A DNA stretch of 64,000 bases from contig NZ_JAERQD010000005.1 in assembly GCF_016735695.1 (NCBI RefSeq), forward strand, positions 1 to 64,000, written 5' to 3'. The notes beneath the pieces are model-generated. The model was not told the origin of the DNA. It saw nothing but the letters and a program-made list of their open reading frames with translations, and did not search any database. The stretch comes from Microvirga zambiensis WSM3693 (GTDB lineage: Bacteria; Pseudomonadota; Alphaproteobacteria; Rhizobiales; Beijerinckiaceae). A program made the translations under genes and the position numbers. Position 1 is the stretch's first letter. Every line of letters starts with the position of its first letter. Of this stretch, positions 57,972 to 64,000 are shown piece after piece.

Positions 57972-59063
57972 ATGGACAGAAGAAAAGTTCTCAAAGGCGC
58001 GGGCCTTGCGGCAGTGGCTGGCGCCGTTGCCTCCCCCGCCATCGCGCAGGCGCAGCCGGAAATCCGCTGGCGCATGACTTCGGCCTATCCGAAGAGCCTC
58101 GACACCCTCTTCGGCGCGGGCGAGATGATCTCCAAGCGCGTCGCCGCGGCGACCGACAACAAGTTCCAGATCCAGCCCTTCGCCGCTGGCGAGATCGTCG
58201 GCGCGCTCCAGAGCCTCGACGCCGCGCAGAACGGCACGGTCGAGTGCGCCTACACCCTGTCGAGCTTCTTCATCGGCAAGGACCCGACCTTCATGTTCGA
58301 GACCTCGGTGCCGTGGGGCATGAATGTGCGCCAGCACAATGCCTGGATGTATTACGGCGGCGGTCTCGACCTCGTGCGCGAGTTCATGAAGGACTACAAT
58401 ATCTATCCGATCCCGGCCGGCCAGACCGGCGCGCAGATGGGCGGCTGGTTCCGCAAGGAGATCAAGTCCATCGCCGACCTGCAGGGCCTCAAGATGCGCA
58501 TCGCCGGCATGGGCGGCCAGATCATGGCCAAGCTCGGCGTGGTGCCGCAGGTGCTCGCCGCCGGCGACATCTATCCGGCGCTCGAGCGCGGCACCCTCGA
58601 CGCGGTCGAGTTCTCCGGCCCGCATGACGACGAGAAGCTCGGCTTCGTGAAGGTCGCACAGTACTATTACTATCCCGGCTTCTGGGAAGGCGGCGCGCAG
58701 CCCTCGCTCTACGTGAACATGAACAAGTGGAACGAGCTGCCGGCGAGCTACAAGGCGATTCTCGAAGCGGCCTGCGCCGAGGCGAATGCCATGTGCGTTG
58801 CGAAATATGACGCCCAGAACGCCGATGCGATCCGCCGGCTCGCGAGCCAGGGCGTGCAGCTGCGCCCGTTCCCGCGCGACGTGATGGAGCAGAGCTACAA
58901 GGAAGCCTACAAGCTCTACGGCGAGCTCGCCGCCTCCAATCCCAAGTTCAAGAAGATCTACGATTCCTGGAACGCCTTCCGCGAGAAGGAGCTGACCTGG
59001 TTCCGCATCGCCGAGCTGCCCTTCGACTATTTCGTCAACCAGCAGCAGGGCCAGCCGCGCTGA
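57972..59063 (+). CDS. TRAP transporter solute-binding protein, DctP family (TakP-like)
   Basis: 363 residues from ATG 57972. The N-terminus MDRRKVLKGAG is Tat-like, with cleavage after AIAQA. The mature protein matches the DctP fold and is close to the 2-keto-acid binder TakP: PKSLDTLFGAGEMISKRV, TGAQMGGWFRKEI, VLAAGDIYPALERGTLDAVE and HDDEKLGFVKVAQYYYYPGF. The conserved Arg and Trp of the carboxylate site lie in GWFRKEI and LKMRIAG. It binds an organic acid in the periplasm. No TRAP membrane subunits flank it. Confidence 0.9.
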   Translation: MDRRKVLKGAGLAAVAGAVASPAIAQAQPEIRWRMTSAYPKSLDTLFGAGEMISKRVAAATDNKFQIQPFAAGEIVGALQSLDAAQNGTVECAYTLSSFFIGKDPTFMFETSVPWGMNVRQHNAWMYYGGGLDLVREFMKDYNIYPIPAGQTGAQMGGWFRKEIKSIADLQGLKMRIAGMGGQIMAKLGVVPQVLAAGDIYPALERGTLDAVEFSGPHDDEKLGFVKVAQYYYYPGFWEGGAQPSLYVNMNKWNELPASYKAILEAACAEANAMCVAKYDAQNADAIRRLASQGVQLRPFPRDVMEQSYKEAYKLYGELAASNPKFKKIYDSWNAFREKELTWFRIAELPFDYFVNQQQGQPR

Positions 59064-59083
59064 CCATCGTCAAGGAATGCAAG

Positions 59084-59110
59084 ACGGCGCCGAAAGGCGC
59101 CGTTTTCGTT
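59084..59110 (+). terminator. Terminator of the TRAP binding-protein gene
   Basis: ACGGCGCC at 59084-59091 and GGCGCCGT at 59096-59103 with a GAAA loop, followed by TTTCGTTTTC. Confidence 0.9.
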
Positions 59111-59124
59111 TTCGCGCATGACAA

Positions 59125-59149
59125 GGATCGAAGCTTGGCCTGACGCGTT
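59125..59149 (+). promoter_or_regulatory. EcfG-type stress promoter candidate for the 53-aa protein
   Basis: GGATC (59125-59129), 16-bp spacer, CGTT (59146-59149); one mismatch from consensus, 38 bp before the start codon. Confidence 0.5.
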
Positions 59150-59187
59150 GTCTCTTCAAGTGGAGTTCCCATCCGAACGGAGACATC

Positions 59188-59349
59188 ATGATGGACAAGG
59201 ACCGCAAGCAGGATGCCTCGAAGGACAAACACGAGCGCAAGGACGACAAGCAGGCGGAGAAGAAGAAGCACCAGGACGAGCTGCTCGACGAGGGCGTGGA
59301 AGAGACCTTTCCGGCGAGCGATCCCGTCTCGGTGAAGATTTCGAAGTAG
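59188..59349 (+). CDS. Small charged protein with ETFPASDP motif (53 aa)
   Basis: 53 residues starting at ATG ATG, with CGGAGA a few nt upstream. The first part is almost entirely Lys, Asp, Glu, Gln and Arg. It ends in DEGVEETFPASDPVSVKISK, and this (V/L)EE(T/S)FPASDP pattern recurs in many small alphaproteobacterial proteins of unknown function. It has a stress promoter candidate at 59125. Confidence 0.75.
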   Translation: MMDKDRKQDASKDKHERKDDKQAEKKKHQDELLDEGVEETFPASDPVSVKISK

Positions 59350-59393
59350 TTCAATGTCAAAGGCCGGCTCATAAACGGCATGCGCCCCATAGC

Positions 59394-59499
59394 CCTCATC
59401 CTGAGGAGGACCGTCAGGTCCGTCTCGAAGGACGAGGGCGTCTCCAGTGCCTACTGGACCCTCCTTCGAGACGCGGCTTCGCCGCTCCTCAGGATGAGG
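59394..59499. repeat. Palindromic intergenic repeat, CCTCATCCTGAGG family
   Basis: Ends CCTCATCCTGAGG (59394-59406) and CCTCAGGATGAGG (59487-59499); inner GTCTCGAAGGACGAGGG pairs with CCCTCCTTCGAGAC. A typical rhizobial intergenic palindrome, here seen once in the window. It lies between convergent genes. Confidence 0.82.
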
Positions 59500-59522
59500 T
59501 ACGAGCAATATGAGTTTGCCCG

Positions 59523-60389
59523 TCAGTTCCGGCTCGCCACGGCGACACCCGTCGCCGCAAGCGCCATGCCGGCGAGCTGGATCGGGCTCAGGGTCTCGCC
59601 GAAGAGCGCGAAGGCCATCAGGGCTGCAACCGGCGGCACCAGATAGAGCAGGGTCGCCACGCCCACCACCGCACCCTGGCGGATGAGGAAGAGCAGCAGC
59701 CCGATCGCGCCGATGGACAGGCCGAACACCGCCCAGGCGAGCGCGCCGAGAAGCGGCAGGCTCAGCTCCATATGCCCTTCCTCGGTCAGAAGCATGAGAG
59801 GCAGGGTCACGGCAGCTGCGCCGACATATTGAATCGCCGCATTGACGCGCAGGTCGAGTTTGCTGCCGGTGCGCTTCTGCCAGATCGTGCCGAGGGTGAT
59901 CGACAACATGCCGAGCACGCAGATGCCGAGCGCGACCGGTGGAACGCCGCCGCCGCCGAGCTTGGGCGCCACAACGAAAGCGGCGCCTAAGAAACCGATG
60001 CCGATGCCGATCCAGCGCCCGCGCGAGACCCGCTCGCCCAGGAGCGGCCCGGCGAGAAGCCCGGTCGCGAGCGGCTGGAGGCCGGCGACGAGAGCCGAGA
60101 TCCCGGCCGGTAACCCGTGCTTTACCGACCAGAACACGCCGCCGAGATAAAGCCCGTGCAGCAGGATCCCGGCGATCAGGCTGTTGCGCCAGTCGTGCCA
60201 GTTGCGCGGCCAGGACACCCGCGCGACCGCCACGATGACCGCGAGGACGAGGGTCGCCAGCACGTAGCGGACGAACAGGAAGGTCAGCGGCTCGGCATAA
60301 GGCACCACGAACCGCGCCACGATGAAGCCCGTCGCCCAGATGAGCACGAAGAGCGGCGGGGCGAGACGGGCGAAGTTTGTGGGGTTCAT
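59523..60389 (-). CDS. EamA/DMT superfamily transporter
   Basis: 288 residues with about ten membrane segments in two EamA repeats. Notable stretches are LFVLIWATGFIVARFVVPYAEP near the start (two segments), LALGICVLGMLSITLGTIWQKR in the middle and YLVPPVAALMAFALFGETLS near the end. The substrate is unknown. It is the fourth DMT exporter in the window; the four differ enough to be old paralogues. It is divergent from the YihY gene. Confidence 0.88.
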   Translation of the reverse strand: MNPTNFARLAPPLFVLIWATGFIVARFVVPYAEPLTFLFVRYVLATLVLAVIVAVARVSWPRNWHDWRNSLIAGILLHGLYLGGVFWSVKHGLPAGISALVAGLQPLATGLLAGPLLGERVSRGRWIGIGIGFLGAAFVVAPKLGGGGVPPVALGICVLGMLSITLGTIWQKRTGSKLDLRVNAAIQYVGAAAVTLPLMLLTEEGHMELSLPLLGALAWAVFGLSIGAIGLLLFLIRQGAVVGVATLLYLVPPVAALMAFALFGETLSPIQLAGMALAATGVAVASRN

Positions 60390-60516
60390 GGCGGGAGCGG
60401 GATTCGGGACCTGAAAATCTGGATGCCTTGTAGGCTCCCGGCTCGATCCTTGTCGATGCGCGAAGCCTCATCCAAACGTCGACCCTTGAACCTCGTTCGG
60501 GAGAACAGCGCGGATG

Positions 60517-60628
60517 TCCCCTCCCCCCTTGTGGGGGAGGGCTAGGGAGGGGGGTGCTGGCGCCGGAGCCCGAGAGGTTTGCGCTCACACCCCCCTCTCC
60601 AACTCTCCCCCACAAGGGGGGGAGAGGG
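60517..60628. repeat. C-rich palindromic repeat upstream of the YihY gene
   Basis: Left arm TCCCCTCCCCCCTTGTGGGG plus GAGGGCTAGGGAGGGGGG; right arm inverted, CCCCCCTCTCCAACTCTCCC plus CCACAAGGGGGGGAGAGGG. It belongs with 32584, 32734, 34748 and 40184. It fills the centre of the 304-bp gap 60390-60693, and an open frame in phase with yihY runs through it. Confidence 0.8.
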
Positions 60629-60693
60629 CTGGTCGTGATTCACTTGCCCTCGGCCTTCGTCGCACCATCTCCAGCAGCCTGGAGACCTTTCGT

Positions 60694-61584
60694 TTGAATC
60701 GCCTGCGCCTCTCGCTCGAACTCCTCGCCATCGCCTCGACCCGCTTCGTGCTGCACGACGCCTGGGCGATTGCGAGCCATATCGCCCTGTCGGTCCTGAC
60801 CTCGCTGTTCCCGTTCCTGATCCTGGTCACGGCGCTGGCGAGCCTGTTCGGCACCGGCTCGCTCGCCGACGAGGTGGCGGACATCGTCCTGGAGGCTTGG
60901 CCGCAGGAGGTGGCGGGGCCGATCGCCAGCGAAGTGCACCGGATCCTCACAGGCCGGCGTAGCGACGTGCTGACCCTCGGCCTGGTGCTCGCGCTCTATT
61001 TCGCTTCGAGCGGCGTCGAGAGCCTCAGGGTCGGGCTCAACCGTGCCTATGGCGTGCGCGAAACCCGCGCCTGGTGGCTGACGCGGCTCGAATCCATCGC
61101 CTTCGTGATCGCCGGCGCCTTCATGCTGATCGCCCTGGCCTTCCTCGTGGTGCTCGGCCCCTTCATCTGGCGCGTCGTGCTGTCCTGGGTGCCGGCGCTC
61201 ATGCCCTTCGACGGCCTGATCGCCTTCCTGCGGATCGGCGTGGCGACCATCGTGATCATCGCGGGCCTGCTCCTATCCCATAAGCTCGTTCCCGCGGGAC
61301 GACGGAGCTTCCGCGCGGTGCTGCCGGGGGTCTGCGTGACGCTGGTGCTGTGGCTCCTCGGCGGCTTCGCCTTCAGTTGGTATCTCGAATTCTATCCCGG
61401 CGCCTATGCCTCGACCTATGGCGGGCTTGCCACCGCCATGGTGGCCCTGATCTTCCTCTACACGCTCGGCGCGATCTTCCTCTTCGGCGGCGAGCTCAAC
61501 GGCACGATCCTCCTCGCCAAGCGTCGGCGCCTGGACAAGGAGCCGAAGCCTGAGAACCTGGGCGACGTGATCACCCTGCCTTAG
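60694..61584 (+). CDS. YihY/virulence factor BrkB family membrane protein
   Basis: About 296 residues from TTG 60694, which has GGAGA about 8 nt upstream. The open frame reaches an ATG at 60514, but those extra 60 residues are translated from the repeat at 60517-60628, so the short form is preferred. Six hydrophobic segments are visible. Family marks are HDAWAIASHIALSVLTSLFPFL, split across residues about 22-43, and YGGLATAMVALIFLYTLGAI with FGGELN near the end. These proteins were once called ribonuclease BN; their real role is unknown. Confidence 0.88.
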   Translation: MNRLRLSLELLAIASTRFVLHDAWAIASHIALSVLTSLFPFLILVTALASLFGTGSLADEVADIVLEAWPQEVAGPIASEVHRILTGRRSDVLTLGLVLALYFASSGVESLRVGLNRAYGVRETRAWWLTRLESIAFVIAGAFMLIALAFLVVLGPFIWRVVLSWVPALMPFDGLIAFLRIGVATIVIIAGLLLSHKLVPAGRRSFRAVLPGVCVTLVLWLLGGFAFSWYLEFYPGAYASTYGGLATAMVALIFLYTLGAIFLFGGELNGTILLAKRRRLDKEPKPENLGDVITLP

Positions 61585-61610
61585 GGCGTCAGCCGGCGAG
61601 GAACGCCGGC

Positions 61611-61763
61611 CTAGATTGGCAGAAATCCGAGCTTGTAGGTCCACAGAAGCAGCCCCACCGCGACGGCAACCGCAAGCCAATTCAAGGAACGGCCCAGCAG
61701 CAGGTTGAAGGAGGCTTCAGTGGAAAGGACGGGCTTCTTGTGTGGGGGCATATCGACTGGCAT
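61611..61763 (-). CDS. Small single-span membrane protein (50 aa)
   Basis: 50 residues from ATG 61763, with GGAGAA about 7 nt upstream. The frame is open 85 codons further but that part is Arg-rich and unlikely. The C-terminal half (LNWLAVAVAVGLLLWTYKLG, about 28-47) is one membrane helix; the N-terminus is polar. No family is recognised. It is convergent with the YihY gene. Confidence 0.6.
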   Translation of the reverse strand: MPVDMPPHKKPVLSTEASFNLLLGRSLNWLAVAVAVGLLLWTYKLGFLPI

Positions 61764-61869
61764 CGCTGGTTCTCCAAAGCCCAAAAAAGCTTCGAGACGC
61801 GCCATGCGCCCAAAAGGGCAGCGGCCGACTAGGGAACCGCTGATGGACGCACCATACGACGGGGAGGCA

Positions 61870-62112
61870 TCATTTGTAAGAGCGCATCGGCGCTTCAGCG
61901 AAGATCGCATGCCGTCCGGTCTGCAGCGGCGGGAATGAGCCAACCAGTTCAGCGTTGTGCCAAAGTTCCACGCGGCACGACTGCGCCAGGCAGCGCGCCC
62001 ATTCGACGGCGAGCGCATGGTCTTCGCTGTTCAGACGATGGGTGAAGAACGCTCCCGTGGAGCGGTCGATGATGAGGGCATTATAGCCTTCAGAGCGCGA
62101 CAACATATTCAT
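61870..62112 (-). CDS. Small protein of unknown function (80 aa)
   Basis: 80 residues starting MNMLSRSEGYNALIID, with HRLNSEDHALAVEWARCLAQ in the middle. It looks like a compact alpha/beta domain with no signal peptide or membrane span. I do not recognise a family. Just upstream of its ATG lies a 9-bp perfect hairpin at 62117-62144, which would cover the leader and could influence translation. Confidence 0.6.
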   Translation of the reverse strand: MNMLSRSEGYNALIIDRSTGAFFTHRLNSEDHALAVEWARCLAQSCRVELWHNAELVGSFPPLQTGRHAIFAEAPMRSYK

Positions 62113-62116
62113 GGAA

Positions 62117-62144
62117 CACCTCGAAAGGTAAGGGCTTCGAGGTG
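62117..62144 (-). promoter_or_regulatory. Leader hairpin before the 80-aa protein
   Basis: CACCTCGAA at 62117-62125 pairs with TTCGAGGTG at 62136-62144 (10-nt loop). The stem starts 5 nt upstream of the start codon and includes the GAGGTG that would serve as ribosome-binding site. It may be an RNA hairpin or a DNA operator. Confidence 0.45.
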
Positions 62145-62243
62145 CAGGATTGCGCCTAAAAGAGCGGCGGCCTCATGGTCCGCCGAGTTCCGAGGTCTAG
62201 ACCTGCAATGCGGCTTTTAGGAGGTCGCTTGTGCTTGATCGGC

Positions 62244-62358
62244 TAGAGCATCGGACGGAAAAGTGGATCCGGTTTTCCGTCTCGATCGATGCTCTGATTC
62301 AAAGAGAAAGCATCGGATTCACCCCAAAAGTGCAAGTCCACTTTTGGGTCCGATGCTT
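62244..62358. repeat. Double palindrome related to 47389-47495
   Basis: First hairpin: ACGGAAAA pairs with TTTTCCGT around GTGGATCCGG, inside GAGCATCGG / CGATGCTC ends. Second: GCATCGGA...CCCCAAAAGTG pairs with CACTTTTGGGTCCGATGC. Same plan and partly the same sequence as the element between the RTX and MOSC genes. It directly abuts the next repeat. Confidence 0.85.
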
Positions 62359-62450
62359 TAGAGCTGTTTCCACTGACATGGAATCAGCTCCCCTCTTTAC
62401 TTTGCCGCATTTTTTGACGGCGAACCGGATCCGCTTCGCCAAAAATGCTC
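62359..62450. repeat. Two-hairpin intergenic repeat, inverted copy of 22513-22605
   Basis: 92 bp; the reverse complement matches 22513-22605 with about five differences including one single-base gap. Its last base is the first base (in window order) of the stop codon of the gene at 62450-62674. With the previous entries it fills the 337-bp gap 62113-62449. Confidence 0.9.
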
Positions 62451-62674
62451 TAAATGATGGTCGAGCCGTCGGAGCGCAGATGGGCATCACCGATCTGACG
62501 GGCGAGCTTGTCCGCTTCTTCGCTGCTCACCTTGATGCGCACAAGAGTCCATTCCTTCTCGGATTTCCACATGCGGAATGAGAGCCGGAAGCCATCGCCG
62601 TCCTGTTGCGCTTCGACATGTGTCGCGTCAGGCAGATCGTAGGGCCCGAGTCCCTCGAAGGTCAGTTGTCCCAC
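62450..62674 (-). CDS. Small protein of unknown function (74 aa)
   Basis: 74 residues from GTG 62674, with CGGAGAGAG upstream; a TTG 30 nt further is an alternative. The pattern LTFEGLGPYDLPDATHVEAQ and EKEWTLVRIKVSSEEADKLA suggests a small alpha/beta domain. No family is recognised. The stop codon lies at the junction with the palindromic repeat 62359-62450, so the C-terminus may have been set by the repeat insertion. Confidence 0.55.
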   Translation of the reverse strand: MGQLTFEGLGPYDLPDATHVEAQQDGDGFRLSFRMWKSEKEWTLVRIKVSSEEADKLARQIGDAHLRSDGSTII

Positions 62675-62748
62675 AGCTCTCTCCGGTCGGTGTTCAGGAA
62701 CCAAACGGCCAGGAGCCTGACAGGTTCAGAAAGGCCAGGCCGCGCCGA

Positions 62749-63471
62749 TCAGAGATTCGGCGCGATCCGCAATTCCAGCTTCGCGGACGCCACCGGCCTG
62801 GTGTTCTGGGCCAGACCATAGCCCAGCCTGACATTGAGTTCGGACCGGAAGCGGTCCGTGGGAGAGTTCAGCCGCGTCTGGCCGACGATCTCCGACAGAA
62901 GCGCGGTGCCGATATCTCCGCTCAGGCTGTCCAGATTCATGCTGGGAGAGAACCGCAGCTCCGTGCTCCATGTGTGCAGGGACAGATCGAGCGGGATGTC
63001 CATCGTGCCGCCGATGGATTGCGAATAGCCGTTTCGAACGCTGTCGACGGAGCCTGCGGTCGTCAGGCCGACACTGACGCCGAGACGCTCCCAATCCCGC
63101 TTCAGAAGAGCCTCCCAGCTCCCCTTCGACGACAGGACGCTGGTTTCACCACCGCCGCGGACGAGTTCGGTGCCGACCAGGAAATTGTAGTCTTGAAAAG
63201 GCTGCATCTTGGCACCCACCGCACGATCGAAATCGGTCGGCAGGAATGCATGCAGATCGGAGCGGGCGACGCCGCTCGCCCAGACCTGCAGGCGGTTCAG
63301 CCGGGTCGACCGGCGCGGACGATTGGCACGCGTTGCAGCAGCGACGTTTTCGTCAAGCCATGCGGGATTGATGTTCTCGCTCCAGATCTCCGCTTCCTCG
63401 GCGAAAGAGGCCGCGGATATGGCGGTCAGCGTGAGCAGAAATGCGAATAATCGGCAAATGAGCAAAACCAT
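62749..63471 (-). CDS. Exported protein of unknown function, possibly beta-barrel
   Basis: 240 residues. An N-terminal signal peptide (LICRLFAFLLTLTAISAASFA) is followed by a mature part rich in alternating polar and hydrophobic residues with many Ser, Gly and Arg, for example YNFLVGTELVRGGG, RLGVSVGLTTAGSV and SELNVRLGYGLAQN. Even-spaced amphipathic strands suggest an outer-membrane barrel. The last residues (LELRIAPNL) lack the usual terminal Phe. No family is recognised. Confidence 0.65.
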   Translation of the reverse strand: MVLLICRLFAFLLTLTAISAASFAEEAEIWSENINPAWLDENVAAATRANRPRRSTRLNRLQVWASGVARSDLHAFLPTDFDRAVGAKMQPFQDYNFLVGTELVRGGGETSVLSSKGSWEALLKRDWERLGVSVGLTTAGSVDSVRNGYSQSIGGTMDIPLDLSLHTWSTELRFSPSMNLDSLSGDIGTALLSEIVGQTRLNSPTDRFRSELNVRLGYGLAQNTRPVASAKLELRIAPNL

Positions 63472-63708
63472 CGACGAACCGGAACGAAATGAGGAACGAA
63501 TGAGCAGGCAATGTCGTCATTCGATGGGTTGCTGGTTAATGCGGGATTAAGCTCGCCTCAATTGTCGGACGTGCCGATTTTTCAGGCGGAGCATGCGTGA
63601 AAGAGGCACGCGATTTCAGCCGTGGCATCAATCGTATGGCGGAATGCGCTGCCTGCTTTATCGGCAGCCGTCAAAGTGACGCAGTGCCTTTCTCAGCGGG
63701 CACAAACG

Positions 63709-63733
63709 AAAACGGCCGGGCATGAGCCCGGCC
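63709..63733 (-). terminator. Terminator of the gene at the window end
   Basis: CGGCCGGGC and GCCCGGCCG around ATGA; on the minus strand it is followed by TTTTCGTTTG and lies about 30 nt past the stop codon. The rest of 63472-63708 shows no convincing gene. Confidence 0.85.
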
Positions 63734-63761
63734 GATTCGCGTATCGATTTTGAGCGAACGA

Positions 63762-64000
63762 TCAGCTCACGATGCGGTACTTCACGAAACCTTCCGGCGC
63801 ATCGCCCATCTTCTCGACCTTGATTCCCGCCGGCTGATAGTTGGCGGCGTTCGGGCCGGTGGTGAAGGTCATTGTGACGCCGGCGGGTGCGGCGAGCGAC
63901 CAGGATCCGTCGGCCTTAGGCGACACTTCCTTCTTCTCGATGATGTAGCGCATGATCGCATCGCGGGTCAGATCGGGCGCCTCGAACACGATGGTGGTGC
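63762..64000 (-). CDS. Unrecognised protein, C-terminal part only
   Basis: The frame runs off the window end, leaving about 79 C-terminal residues, including VFEAPDLTRDAIMRYIIEKKEV, read across residues 4-25 of the visible part, and a final FVKYRIVS. The visible part looks like a beta-rich domain, with no diagnostic motif. The stop codon is at 63762-63764 and a terminator follows. The start and family cannot be given. Confidence 0.7.
   Translation of the reverse strand, partial: TTIVFEAPDLTRDAIMRYIIEKKEVSPKADGSWSLAAPAGVTMTFTTGPNAANYQPAGIKVEKMGDAPEGFVKYRIVS

Noticed and set aside
63597..63725. A 42-residue frame starting at GTG 63597 with GGCGGAG upstream
   Set aside because: It runs into the terminator hairpin at 63709-63733 and has no recognisable features, so chance is the simpler explanation.

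Overview
The window reads as chromosomal DNA of a GC-rich alphaproteobacterium of the order Hyphomicrobiales (Rhizobiales). Evidence includes polyhydroxybutyrate genes, DUF4167, DUF1178, DUF1194 and DUF427 proteins, a cheY-cheZ pair, a lysC-ptsP-prfA-prmC block, matches to the alphaproteobacterial EcfG stress promoter, and many rhizobial-type palindromic intergenic repeats. A Methylobacteriaceae member such as Microvirga is my best guess, but this is inference only. No tRNA, rRNA, CRISPR array, prophage or intact insertion sequence was seen.

Layout. 0-2 kb: end of the PHB thiolase gene, acetoacetyl-CoA reductase and a second SDR enzyme. 2-6 kb: cupin, DMT exporter, GNAT acetyltransferase, glyoxalase II and a methyltransferase. 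6-16.3 kb: accA, an L,D-transpeptidase lipoprotein, a small secreted protein, cheY-cheZ, an ABC-F ATPase, a Ca/Na antiporter, an MFS exporter, a cytochrome c' and a vWA-type DUF1194 protein. 16.4-24 kb: secA, a periplasmic parvulin, argJ, a small secreted protein, mutT and a DMT exporter. 24-30 kb: thioesterase, iron alcohol dehydrogenase, DUF427, an NDUFAF5-like methyltransferase, then comF-grxC-nitrilase-DUF1178. 30-34 kb: a probably accessory stretch with a phosphoesterase, an MFS exporter and divergent LysR regulator, and nhaA. 34-42.7 kb: ubiG, lysC, ptsP, prfA, fosX, prmC and DUF4167. 42.8-47.4 kb: one very large RTX calcium-binding protein. 47.5-50.4 kb: MOSC protein, type II NADH dehydrogenase and two small hydrophilic proteins. 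50.5-59.4 kb: clpB, a hibernation factor, an HtrA-like protease, DMT exporter, DUF4142 protein, small hydrophilic proteins and an orphan TRAP-type binding protein. 59.5-64 kb: DMT exporter, YihY/BrkB membrane protein and several short or unrecognised genes.

Most genes are housekeeping. The less ordinary signals are these. (i) A full FosX-type fosfomycin hydrolase overlaps prfA and separates it from prmC. (ii) Five matches to the EcfG promoter (one exact, four with one mismatch) lie in front of the hibernation factor, DUF4142 and small-protein genes between 50 and 59.4 kb, suggesting a general-stress cluster. (iii) Several families of palindromic repeats fill most long intergenic gaps, and some run into the 5' ends of prmC and yihY or butt against stop codons. 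(iv) A 1525-residue RTX protein has no visible catalytic domain and no secretion genes beside it.

Start codons were adjusted by ribosome-binding-site spacing and family length where possible. All functional calls are from reading the sequence; no database search was run.
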